Assembly (NCBI RefSeq): GCF_006228125.1
Contig: NZ_VDFY01000104.1
Location: 1-37,759, forward strand
Source of the DNA: Micromonospora orduensis
GTDB taxonomy: Bacteria; Actinomycetota; Actinomycetes; Mycobacteriales; Micromonosporaceae
Reading direction: 5' to 3'
DNA: 37,759 nt
Position numbers and translations under genes: made by a program. The notes beneath the pieces were generated by a model. The model made no database searches and was not told the DNA's origin. It was given only the letters and a program-made list of their open reading frames with translations. Shown here in pieces: positions 15,070 through 22,325 of the stretch (the first letter of the stretch is position 1; every line of letters begins with the position of its first letter).

Positions 15070-16784
15070 ACCTCCCCGCTCTCGGTAGTCGTGTGGCCAG
15101 TTGCCGAAACGTTGAGTGATGTCCGATCGCGTCTGGCGGCATCGAGTTGAGCGCGCCACTGGATGCGTTCGGATATCGCCCGCAGGACCCGGTGCCCGAT
15201 CGGCGGCACGTCCGGGTCGGTGGGCCGGGCCAGTTCCCAGGCGTGCCGCTGCTCGCCCCCAGCCGGGGCGGTGGCTGCGTCGGTGGTGACGCCGAGCAGG
15301 GCCTTGACCCACTCGCGGCGGTCGGCCCTGTGGTCGGCCAAGGTCTTGCCCGACCACTGTCGGGAGATGAGGACGCGCCGGCCGCCGATGCCGAGGGTTT
15401 CCCGCTTGTGGACCTTGTTCTTGCAGTTGCCCGGCCGCAGCCCGGGCCGGGCGTTCTTGGGTTGGATGCCGTAGAGCAGCCAGTTGGCGCACCGCTCCGA
15501 GCAGGGCGTGTGCCGCAGCTCTTGCCAGAGCCGTTCGAGGTGGGCGCGCTGCCGGGCGGTGGTCACGTCGTGGCAGTCGGCAGCTTGCTTGATGAGGTAC
15601 TTGGTGATGTAGCCGACGCACCGATCAGCGTCCTTGGTGCCGGCGAGCACGCCCTTGGCGTCGACCTGGCTGCCGAAGCGGACGACGTGCACGGGTTCGG
15701 CGTCGGGGTCGGCGTCGACCAGGTCCAGGGCGTCATCCCACGACGGCAGCAGCTCGCCCGTTTCCGGGTCGGTGTAGCCGCCGGCGGCCGCGTCCCATTG
15801 CGGCGCCCGCCCGGGTTCGTAGACCAGCTCGTCGACGGGCGGCCACCAGACCTGGTGATAGGTCGCGGCCGCGACCTGCCGGACCAGCGCCCGGGGGATG
15901 GTGCCGCGCATGGCGAAGTGCGCGTGAGGGGCAAGCCGGCGCTGCGGCTCGACCGCCCCGGCGTATTGGACGTTCCAGCCGACCGCCCGCCTGAGGTTTT
16001 GCCAGAACCGGTCCAGCAGGCGGGGGAAGTGCACGGCATCCCAGGCAGCCCGCCGGTAGTCGTAGGCGTCCGGGTCGACGGGGGTGCCGTCGGAGTGCAC
16101 GCGGCCGTAGGAGCCGAGGGTGAGGGTGAGGAACATCGACGGCCGGAACACCTGCCCGCCGTGACCCTCGAACGTCCGCCCGATCGTGCGGTTCTCCACC
16201 GGCAGCCGGGGGAGGTCGGGGGCGTCCTGCCGCCGCTTGGTCGACCGCGCCCGCCGCTTCCCGTCGCCGTCCTCCTGGTCCTCGCTGGCGTGCGGTGGTG
16301 CCGGCCGACCCCGGAGTCCTTCGGTGGTGATCTCGGCTTCCAGCTCTCCGATCGCTTCGTCCAGGTCCGCGACCTGATCCCACTGCGAGGCGCGGGCGGC
16401 TTCATCCCGGGCGAACTCGAGATGCGCCCGAGCCACGATCAGCGCCCGCTGCGCCTCGGTGGCGGGTTGCGGGCCGGGGTCGGGTTCGTCGTCGCGGTGC
16501 CAGCCCTCGCGGATCTGCTGCTGCCGCAGCCGCCGGGCGCGCTTGGCGCAGGCCGGGCACTTGGCCTCCTGGGTGGCCCCGCACGGCAGGTCGATCATCT
16601 CCGTCTGCCCGGAGTCCAGGTCGGTGCGGCGCAGGGAGACGGGGCGGGTGCAGACGCCGTAGTCGGCGGCCAGATCTTTGACCACGTCGACGGAGCGGGG
16701 CATCAACATGCGGGCGGCCCGGGAGCCCGGCCTCGGCTCCACCGGAGCGGGGGCGAGGCCGGGCAGCGCGGAAGTAACAGTCAT
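15066..16784 (-). CDS. RepSA-like rolling-circle replication initiator
   Basis: A 572-residue replication initiator of the RepSA family from pSAM2-type AICEs. A zinc-finger-like N-terminus (CGATQEAKCPACAKRARR, about 68-85) is followed by the HUH nuclease: motif 1 FLTLTLGSYG near 219, motif 2 PHAHF with the metal-binding His287 and His289, and motif 3 VGYITKYLIK with candidate nicking tyrosines Tyr392 and Tyr396. It would nick the element's double-strand origin after excision. A second cysteine cluster (CSERC) lies near 439. Overlaps of 4 nt with both neighbours show an operon with DUF2637 upstream and xis downstream. It appears full length. Confidence 0.92.
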   Translation of the reverse strand: MTVTSALPGLAPAPVEPRPGSRAARMLMPRSVDVVKDLAADYGVCTRPVSLRRTDLDSGQTEMIDLPCGATQEAKCPACAKRARRLRQQQIREGWHRDDEPDPGPQPATEAQRALIVARAHLEFARDEAARASQWDQVADLDEAIGELEAEITTEGLRGRPAPPHASEDQEDGDGKRRARSTKRRQDAPDLPRLPVENRTIGRTFEGHGGQVFRPSMFLTLTLGSYGRVHSDGTPVDPDAYDYRRAAWDAVHFPRLLDRFWQNLRRAVGWNVQYAGAVEPQRRLAPHAHFAMRGTIPRALVRQVAAATYHQVWWPPVDELVYEPGRAPQWDAAAGGYTDPETGELLPSWDDALDLVDADPDAEPVHVVRFGSQVDAKGVLAGTKDADRCVGYITKYLIKQAADCHDVTTARQRAHLERLWQELRHTPCSERCANWLLYGIQPKNARPGLRPGNCKNKVHKRETLGIGGRRVLISRQWSGKTLADHRADRREWVKALLGVTTDAATAPAGGEQRHAWELARPTDPDVPPIGHRVLRAISERIQWRAQLDAARRDRTSLNVSATGHTTTESGEV

Positions 16785-17404
16785 CGGCTCACCTCCCGGC
16801 TGAGCGGGGTGCCGTTACGGCGGATGAACGCGGTCGTCGGCACCGGGGCGACCGGGGCCGGGCGGGTGGGCTCGACCGGGACGAGGGCGACCGGTTCCGG
16901 CGCGGCAGCGGCTGGCGTCGGTTCGACCGAAGGCGCGGGCGGCTCAGACGGTGGGGCCGTCGGGGTGACGACCGGCGTAGCCGGGCCGGTATCGGGTTCG
17001 TCGGCGGGGGCCGGGGTGGTGCCGAGGATGAGCTTGGACAGGCCCATGAACGCCAGTGCGGGCACGGCCGAGAGGAGCCAGCCGGACAGGCTGGGCTTGG
17101 CGACGGCGAGCTGCGCCGCGAGGGAGAGAACGACGGCGGCGACGAGCAGGAACATGGGGTAGCCGATCGGGCCGCCCGTGCGGCGTCGTCGGCGGATGGT
17201 CAGCAGGGCGGCGACGGGGACGAGTTCGGAGATGACGGCGTTGGCCCAGCCGAACCACGCCCCGGTGCCCGCCGGTGAGTTGTCGAGGGTCCACTCCTTG
17301 ACGTGGGTGAAAGAGGCAGCCCCGGCGAAGCCGGCAACCAGAAGCAGGATCACGACCAGGACCAGGCCCTCCACACGCTCGCCACGGTTCGGGTTGGGGT
17401 TCAT
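16781..17404 (-). CDS. DUF2637 membrane protein (AICE spread/transfer accessory)
   Basis: A 207-residue protein with about four membrane segments in residues 12-125 (for example LVLVVILLLVAGFAGAASF and WLLSAVPALAFMGLSKLIL) and a proline/alanine-rich C-terminal tail (about 130-195). It matches the DUF2637 family, regularly found between ftsK-like tra genes and rep in actinomycete elements and thought to help intramycelial spread, like Spd proteins. Its ATG overlaps the upstream ftsK-fragment stop by 4 nt and its stop overlaps rep by 4 nt. Spread function is inferred from context. Confidence 0.85.
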   Translation of the reverse strand: MNPNPNRGERVEGLVLVVILLLVAGFAGAASFTHVKEWTLDNSPAGTGAWFGWANAVISELVPVAALLTIRRRRRTGGPIGYPMFLLVAAVVLSLAAQLAVAKPSLSGWLLSAVPALAFMGLSKLILGTTPAPADEPDTGPATPVVTPTAPPSEPPAPSVEPTPAAAAPEPVALVPVEPTRPAPVAPVPTTAFIRRNGTPLSREVSR

Positions 17405-17806
17405 GCGACACCGTCCAAAACCTCGCCGTCGATCACGCGCAACCGCCCGTACGTCTGGGCCATCTCGCGAATCTCGTCATCGCTCAGGTACGAGAACCGG
17501 ACCCGCATCGGGGTCGGGTCACCGTCGATGACCACGAACCCGACACCCGGCAGGGACTGCGGGATGCGGTCACACAGCGCACCCCGATCTCGCATCCCGT
17601 CACCCAGCACCAGGTCCACCTGCGCGGCCTCGGCCAGCCGCAGCCCGATCCGGGTCGGGAACAGGTCCCGGAACGGCAGGACCTCCTTGCGGGGGTCCTG
17701 GATCGCCGCCACCACATGCACGCCGACCGCCCGGCCCTGGGACAGCAGGATCGACAGGGCCGCCTTGACCCGGTCCTTCTCTGTCGGGTCCGCCCGCGCG
17801 GCGATC
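17401..17806 (-). pseudogene. FtsK/SpoIIIE-like transfer protein (TraSA type), C-terminal fragment
   Basis: Only the last 130 or so codons of an FtsK-like translocase remain. The visible part starts near the DPTEKDRVKAAL helix and includes the conserved LLSQGRAVGVHVVAAIQDPRKEV segment, the PTRIGLRLAEAAQVDLVLGDGM arginine-finger region and a C-terminal tail with YLSDDEIREMAQTYGRLR. Walker A and B motifs, the membrane segments and the N-terminus are missing. A reading frame continues upstream to 18069, but that stretch is antisense to the GntR gene and is not FtsK sequence. Such proteins pump double-stranded DNA between hyphae, so the element should not be self-transmissible. Confidence 0.85.
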
Positions 17807-18505
17807 GCCCTGCTCAAGGCCCAGGGCCTTATCAGCAGCGGACGCGGCAAGGCACCTGTGGTCCGCGTTCCGCCCCGGAAGGTGATCCGCTCGTCGGAAC
17901 GCCACCAGGTCGAAAAGGATCTCGCCGTCCGCCCCGAGGCCGAACGCGCCGTCGTCGGCGAGGCCGAGACCAACCTCAACATGCAGATCAGCGAGCAGGA
18001 GTTCCGCTCCCGATACGACCAGGTAGAGGCGGGAGCCGACCTGGCCGACCTGTTCCGGATCGAGCCCACAGACCTGGTGCTGCGGCGGCGCTACGACTCG
18101 ACCGACAGGGGTACCGGCTTGCTCCTTTCGTCGAGCGTCTCCTACATGCCGGTTGCGCTTGTCAGCTCAAACCCTGCACTCCTCGATGAGGCCAACGAGC
18201 CGTGGCCGGGAGGAACCCAACACCAACTTTCGACGGTGGGCGCCGAGATCATGACCATCATTGACGAAGTAACGGCCCGGATGCCCACCACCGCCGAGGC
18301 CCAACTGTGGGGCCTGCCCGACGGCGTTCCCCTCATCCTCTGCCGACGCATCTCCCTCGACGCCAACGAGAAAGTCGTCGAAGTCTCCGACGCCGAATAC
18401 CCGGCCGACCGAACCGAACTCCGATTCGTCACCCCACTCAAGCCCTGGCCCAAGCGCAGATCCAATGGCGGCAAGACCTCAGGGCGGCAAGGAGGAAGAC
18501 CATGA
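17800..18505 (+). pseudogene. GntR-family regulator fragment, UTRA domain only
   Basis: From about 17800 the plus strand encodes the end of a GntR winged helix (IALLKAQGLISSGRGKAPVV) followed by a complete UTRA ligand-binding domain of about 190 residues, including MPTTAEAQLWGLPDGVPLIL and ISLDANEKVVEVSDAEYPAD near the C-terminus. The first helices of the DNA-binding domain are absent; the same frame continues upstream to 17303 but there it is antisense to the FtsK fragment and DUF2637 gene. A deletion therefore joined two opposing genes. AICE GntR proteins (KorSA type) normally repress replication and transfer genes; this one should no longer bind DNA. Its TGA overlaps the deaminase ATG by 4 nt. 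Confidence 0.8.
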
Positions 18506-19008
18506 CCTCACACCTGAACGCCCAAGATGAGCGGTTCCTCGCGAGGGCCATCGAAATTTCACGGCACGCGCTGGAGGACGAGGGAAAGACCCCGTTCGGT
18601 GCCATCGTCGTCATCTCAGGAGAGATCGTCGGTGAAGGCACCAGCAGCGTTGTCGAGCTGCGGGACCCGACCGCACACGCCGAGGTCATGGCCCTGCGCC
18701 ACGCCGGCAGGAACCTAGGGCGGCACCTGTTCGAAGACGGAATCATGTACGCCAGTAGCGAGCCCTGCCCGATGTGCCTCATGGCCTGCTACTGGGCACG
18801 CATCCCCCGCCTGATCTTCGGAGCCAGCAGCCACGACGTAGCCACCTACGGCTTCGAAGACCTTCAGTTCTACCGCGAGGTCGCCCTGCCGGCCGACCGC
18901 CGGTCGCTGCGCGAAGAGGTTGCCGACGGAGCCCTCCGGGACCAGGCCGTCGACGTACTACGCAAGTGGGCCGACATGCTGCCCTCATCGGTCGAGCCCA
19001 AGTTCTGA
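18502..19008 (+). CDS. Nucleoside/nucleobase deaminase (cytidine deaminase-like fold)
   Basis: A 168-residue zinc deaminase of the CDA superfamily: H59-A-E61 (TAHAEVMALR) and P88-C89-P-M-C92 (SEPCPMCLMAC) give the three zinc ligands and catalytic Glu. The sequence most resembles guanine/cytosine deaminases and TadA-like nucleoside deaminases rather than a true tRNA enzyme; the substrate is not certain. GGAGGAAG precedes ATG 18502, which overlaps the GntR stop by 4 nt, so the two were co-translated. GntR-deaminase pairs occur in other actinobacterial elements. No frameshift is seen. Confidence 0.85.
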   Translation: MTSHLNAQDERFLARAIEISRHALEDEGKTPFGAIVVISGEIVGEGTSSVVELRDPTAHAEVMALRHAGRNLGRHLFEDGIMYASSEPCPMCLMACYWARIPRLIFGASSHDVATYGFEDLQFYREVALPADRRSLREEVADGALRDQAVDVLRKWADMLPSSVEPKF

Positions 19009-19184
19009 CCAGGCGCGCGCTGCCGAGGCGCGCTGCAGACCTCCGCTACCGCCACTGAGCGGGACCGCCGACGGCATCCGGATCTGCCGACGTGAGTGCG
19101 TTGACCGGATACCGCGGTCCCGTCGCCTATCGCTCTACGATCTTGGCAACGTGAGAATCCTGTGCCGAACGGTACCTTAGCGAC

Positions 19185-20444
19185 ATGGCCACGATTCCGG
19201 GATTAGCCGTCAAAGATCATGTCTTCGCGGTACCCCTCGATCACGCTGATCCAGGCGGGGCCACCATCGACCTGTTCGCGCGAGAGGTCGTCGCCGCGGA
19301 CAAGGTGGCTGAGGCGCTGCCATGGTTGCTGTTCCTGCAGGGCGGCCCGGGCGGCAAGGCATCCCGGCCGACTGGCCCGGACGGTTGGCTGGGCCTTGCC
19401 CTGAAGACCCACCGCGTGTTGTTGCTCGACCAGCGGGGGACTGGTCGCAGTGCGCCGGTGACGGCCCGAACGGTGGCGGGGATGGAGCCGAAACAGTTGG
19501 CGGCGCATCTGCGACTGTTCCGCGCCGACAGCATCGTGGCGGACGCTGAGCTCGCGCGGGCACGGCTAACGGGTGGGGCGCGCTGGGACACGCTCGGGCA
19601 GAGCTACGGCGGATTCATCACCCTCACCTACCTTTCTCAGGCGCCGCAGGGCCTGCGCACCTGCTATGTGACGGGCGGGTTGCCCGGCCTGTCGGCGACC
19701 GCGGATGAGGTGTACTCCCGGACGTATCCGCGGGTCGCCTCGAAGAACGCCGCGTACTACCGGCGCTATCCGCAGGACGTGGCGGCCGTCCGCGCGATCG
19801 CCGATCATCTGGATTCGGCCGATGTGCGGCTGCCGGACGGCGACCGGCTGACCGCGCGACGTTTCAGGATCCTCGGCAACGCCTTCGGGATGGGCGACGG
19901 GCTCGCGCGAGTGCACTGGATGCTGGAGGAGGCATGGCACGGCAGCGAGCTGGCGGACGGCTTCCGCTACGCCGTGATGGGCGCGACCGCATTCGTGGAC
20001 ACTCCGATCTTCGCGCTGCAGGAGTTCACCTTCGGGCAAGGTGGTGTCCCGACGTCCTGGGCGGCGCAGCGCGCGCTCGCCCAACATCCGCAGTTCGCGG
20101 CCGACGCCGATCCGCTGCTCTTCACCGGGGAGATGATGTATCCATGGATGTTCCGCGAGATCTCCGCGCTGAAGCCGTTCGCCGCGGCCGCTGACCTGCT
20201 GGCCGCCGTCGACGATTGGCCGGCACTGTACGACCCGGAGCGGCTCGCTGCCAACGAGGTGCCGATCTACGCGGCGGTCTACTTCGAGGACATGTACGTA
20301 GACGCGGACCTGCAGTTGGAAACCGCGCGCGCGGTCGGCAACACCCAGGTCTGGGTGACCAACGAGTACGAGCACGACGGACTGCGGGTTGCGGGAGAAC
20401 GCGTGCTCGGCAGGCTGATGAATATGGCCGCCGGCCACTGTTGA
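19185..20444 (+). CDS. Alpha/beta hydrolase, proline iminopeptidase-like (S33)
   Basis: A 419-residue cytoplasmic alpha/beta hydrolase. It has the oxyanion motif QGGPGG (52-57), DQRGTGRS (82-89) and nucleophile elbow GQSYGG with Ser140, the S33 aminopeptidase pattern, followed by a helical cap and a C-terminal region with a candidate catalytic His in EYEHDGLR. The family removes N-terminal proline or cleaves related amides. No Shine-Dalgarno sequence precedes ATG 19185; TACCTT ends 6 nt upstream, suggesting a leaderless mRNA. It is cargo of the integrated element, with no obvious partner. The gap 19009-19184 holds nothing else recognised. Confidence 0.85.
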   Translation: MATIPGLAVKDHVFAVPLDHADPGGATIDLFAREVVAADKVAEALPWLLFLQGGPGGKASRPTGPDGWLGLALKTHRVLLLDQRGTGRSAPVTARTVAGMEPKQLAAHLRLFRADSIVADAELARARLTGGARWDTLGQSYGGFITLTYLSQAPQGLRTCYVTGGLPGLSATADEVYSRTYPRVASKNAAYYRRYPQDVAAVRAIADHLDSADVRLPDGDRLTARRFRILGNAFGMGDGLARVHWMLEEAWHGSELADGFRYAVMGATAFVDTPIFALQEFTFGQGGVPTSWAAQRALAQHPQFAADADPLLFTGEMMYPWMFREISALKPFAAAADLLAAVDDWPALYDPERLAANEVPIYAAVYFEDMYVDADLQLETARAVGNTQVWVTNEYEHDGLRVAGERVLGRLMNMAAGHC

Positions 20445-20510
20445 GCACGGTGGCCAGTCTCCGAATCGCAGCATCCAGCCGAGGTTTGTGCCCTGTAAGC
20501 ATGACGCCAC

Positions 20511-20588
20511 TGTCGCACTAAACTGCCGCGATCAGCGCGCTGCGGGTGTCGCATATCAGTTGCCGGACGACTGTCGCGTATCAGTCGA
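20511..20588 (+). repeat. Three iteron-like direct repeats (CTGTCGCRTATCAGT)
   Basis: TGTCGCACTAAACTGCC (20511), TGTCGCATATCAGTTGCC (20547) and TGTCGCGTATCAGTCGAC (20572) are three copies of one motif spaced 36 and 25 nt apart. The second and third match closely; the first is diverged after TGTCGCA. Direct repeats in a non-coding part of an AICE may be regulator sites (for the lost GntR protein) or replication iterons. The copies start 67 nt after the hydrolase stop. Confidence 0.5.
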
Positions 20589-20657
20589 CGGAGGGCACTG
20601 CCGAGGGACACGCTCCCGAGGCCCGCGCACTGCCGAATTGTTCTCTTATGGATCAAG

Positions 20658-20677
20658 GCGGCCCGCAAGCGGGCCGC
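20658..20677. other. GC-rich hairpin in a 450-bp non-coding stretch
   Basis: GCGGCCCGC / GCGGGCCGC form a 9-bp perfect stem with an AA loop. It lies in the 20445-20902 gap between the convergent hydrolase and APH genes. Further GC-rich inverted repeats follow (around 20708-20733 and 20767-20783). These could be a terminator region or a structured replication or transfer origin; sequence alone does not decide. Confidence 0.4.
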
Positions 20678-20902
20678 GCCGGCCCGGCCCCGGCCTGCTG
20701 GCGACCTCCGGCCGGCATCGGCCGGGCCGGCCGGCCACGCTGCGAAACGACACGATCTGAAGACCTCGGGGGCTCCGCCCCGAACCCCGGCCCTCCTCAG
20801 AGATGCCGCCGCGGATCCCCTCGTCGGGCACCACAAGGGCTGGACGGTCTGGCGACTGCCCGACGAGGAAATCCGCTTTCCTGACCCAGCGGTCCACCCT
20901 GC

Positions 20903-21799
20903 TTACCGGTCGCTCTTGTCCGCGAGCACCTGATCGATCGTGCGACGGCCGATTTGCCCGACGAGAGAGTCGCGCGGTGCATTTGCCACGCACATCAGCC
21001 CGAAGTCAAGTGCCCGCCCCCGCGCGCGAGCCCACGTCGCCTCATCGACCCGCAATGCTCGGCGGAAGCGGTCCCGGGTGCGTGGAGACAGGACCGTCCA
21101 TGCCGCGAGGACATCGATGGCCGGATCGCCGACGCTGAGGAGGCCGAAGTCGATCACAGCGCTCAGCCGACCGTCAACGATCAGAAGATTGGCCGGATGC
21201 AAGTCCCCATGGGTCCATACCCCCGGAGCCAACCACGAGGGAACAGCCAACGCCGACTCCCATACCGCCGTCACCGCCTCTGGATCCCAGTCGCCTTGAA
21301 GGGCCGTGATCGCCACGCGAACCCCTGGATCTCGTTGGAACAATGGGACGCCGCGAAGCTCGCTGGCCGGTCCATCGACCGGGTCGACCGTATGGAGCGC
21401 GGTGATGAACCGCGTCAGTTGGTCCGCGACCTGGATCTCATCCAGTCCGGGCTCAAGGGCCGAAACTTCGCCAGGCAGCCATCGGGTCACCGTCCAGCAC
21501 CACGGATACCCCTCGGACGGCGCGCCTCGCCCGAGCGGCATGGGCACCGGCAGTGGCAGGTGCGGCGCCAACATTGGCAGCCAGCGACACTCGTTAGCGA
21601 TATGGCGAGCACCGAGCTCGCGGCGGGGAAGTCGAACGGATAGCTCGGTGCCGAGACGAAAGATCGCGTTGTCCCGACCGGCCGCATCGACCAGCTGGAT
21701 CGGCAGCTCAGCCCACTGCGGAAAGTAGGCGGCCAGGAGCCGGCGTACGAGCGGCACATCGATGCAAACCGCGCCGCCGGCCGGAACCTGTTGAGCCAC
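20903..21799 (-). CDS. Aminoglycoside phosphotransferase (APH)-family kinase
   Basis: A 298-residue protein of the APH/choline-kinase fold. Brenner's motif HGDLHPANLL (H197, D199, N204) and the metal-binding DFG (D217) are intact, with the N-lobe segment GRDNAIFRLGTELSVRLPRR earlier (about 41-60). The family phosphorylates small molecules, including aminoglycosides and macrolides; this member may be a resistance enzyme, but its substrate cannot be read from sequence. GTG 21799 is preceded by GAGG with about 6-nt spacing. It is cargo of the integrated element and convergent with the hydrolase gene. Confidence 0.85.
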   Translation of the reverse strand: MAQQVPAGGAVCIDVPLVRRLLAAYFPQWAELPIQLVDAAGRDNAIFRLGTELSVRLPRRELGARHIANECRWLPMLAPHLPLPVPMPLGRGAPSEGYPWCWTVTRWLPGEVSALEPGLDEIQVADQLTRFITALHTVDPVDGPASELRGVPLFQRDPGVRVAITALQGDWDPEAVTAVWESALAVPSWLAPGVWTHGDLHPANLLIVDGRLSAVIDFGLLSVGDPAIDVLAAWTVLSPRTRDRFRRALRVDEATWARARGRALDFGLMCVANAPRDSLVGQIGRRTIDQVLADKSDR

Positions 21800-21871
21800 G
21801 CATACCTCGCTTCATAGACGTCACCCGCGTCCGGTGAATCGTGCCATTAGCGTGCCCTCGGGCGAGGACAG

Positions 21872-21981
21872 CAGGGACCATCCAAGGCCACCAGAGACCA
21901 CCGAGATCAGGTGATCGGTGCGCGCCGAGGCGCAGCGTCGAGACTTCCTAAACCTGTGGCTGTACAGCCATCCGTACAGCC
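21872..21981. repeat. Cluster of short repeats and a 12-bp palindrome in an internal non-coding stretch
   Basis: The gap 21800-22130 has no gene. It holds CAGGGACCA (21872-21880) and GGCCACCAGAGACCA (21886-21900), the latter 14/15 identical to GGCCACCAGGGACCA at 25537-25551 beside attR. It also holds the perfect palindrome GGCTGTACAGCC (21958-21969), followed 12 nt on by a second GTACAGCC (21974-21981). The layout GCCATCC-N4/5-GCCA is shared with the 19-bp end repeats. These may be integrase/Xis arm sites or a regulator's operator. Confidence 0.4.
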
Positions 21982-22130
21982 AAGCCGGCTGACGTACACC
22001 AGTGGCGAGCGACGGCAGCTGACAAGTCGAGCAGGTCATCGGCAGCGGCCGACGCCGGCCGACAGGCGTCTTGATCTTTGCAAGGCAGGGGGCGGTGCCC
22101 GTTCCGTGGCCAGACGGCAGACTCTCAGGC

Positions 22131-22283
22131 ATGAGTTACGACCTGGCGGTGTGGGAGGGCGCGCAGCCCGGAGACGGCGTTGAGTTGAGGCCGGCACGGT
22201 CTACGAACAGCTCTACGAGGAGTACATGGAAGGTGAGGAGTTCGATCCGACCCCGCGCATCCTCGCCTACGCCGAAGCGCTAG
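22131..22283 (+). pseudogene. Small hypothetical protein (MSYDLAVWEG family), 5' part, broken
   Basis: The start MSYDLAVWEGAQPGDG belongs to a recurrent actinobacterial hypothetical family. A tandem 5-bp duplication (TTGAG at 22180-22184 and 22185-22189) throws it out of frame; removing one copy restores VEAGTVYEQLYEEYMEG and on to TPRILAYAEAL. The gene then breaks at CTAG (22280-22283) where IS982-related sequence begins, and resumes at 25272. Function is unknown. Confidence 0.7.
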
Positions 22284-22325
22284 ACGAGTAAGTCCGAACT
22301 CTGGTCAGTGGTCGTAGGCGATCAG
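22284..22325. mobile_element. IS982-family terminal remnant
   Basis: ACGAGTAAGTCCGAACTC followed by a segment ending GTGGTCGTAGGCGATCAG matches the left end of the intact IS at 24292, apart from a 3-nt deletion and one substitution. It includes the inverted repeat and the last codons of a transposase. Identity stops after 22325, inside the lysR frame. Confidence 0.8.

Noticed and set aside
15147..17162. 671-codon plus-strand frame opposite rep and DUF2637
   Set aside because: Shadow frame; the minus-strand genes overlap in an AICE operon and carry HUH motifs.
17303..17800. Upstream extension of the GntR frame
   Set aside because: It is antisense to DUF2637 and the FtsK fragment and has no helix-turn-helix; only the part after about 17800 is GntR-like.
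17810..18069. Upstream extension of the FtsK fragment
   Set aside because: Antisense to the UTRA domain with no translocase motifs; GTG or ATG codons there are fortuitous.
20511..20588. CRISPR array
   Set aside because: Only three short imperfect repeats with unequal spacing and no cas genes.
20546..20884. 112-codon frame in the gap between hydrolase and APH genes
   Set aside because: Arg/Pro/Gly-rich, lies over repeats and hairpins, no ribosome-binding site or homology signal.
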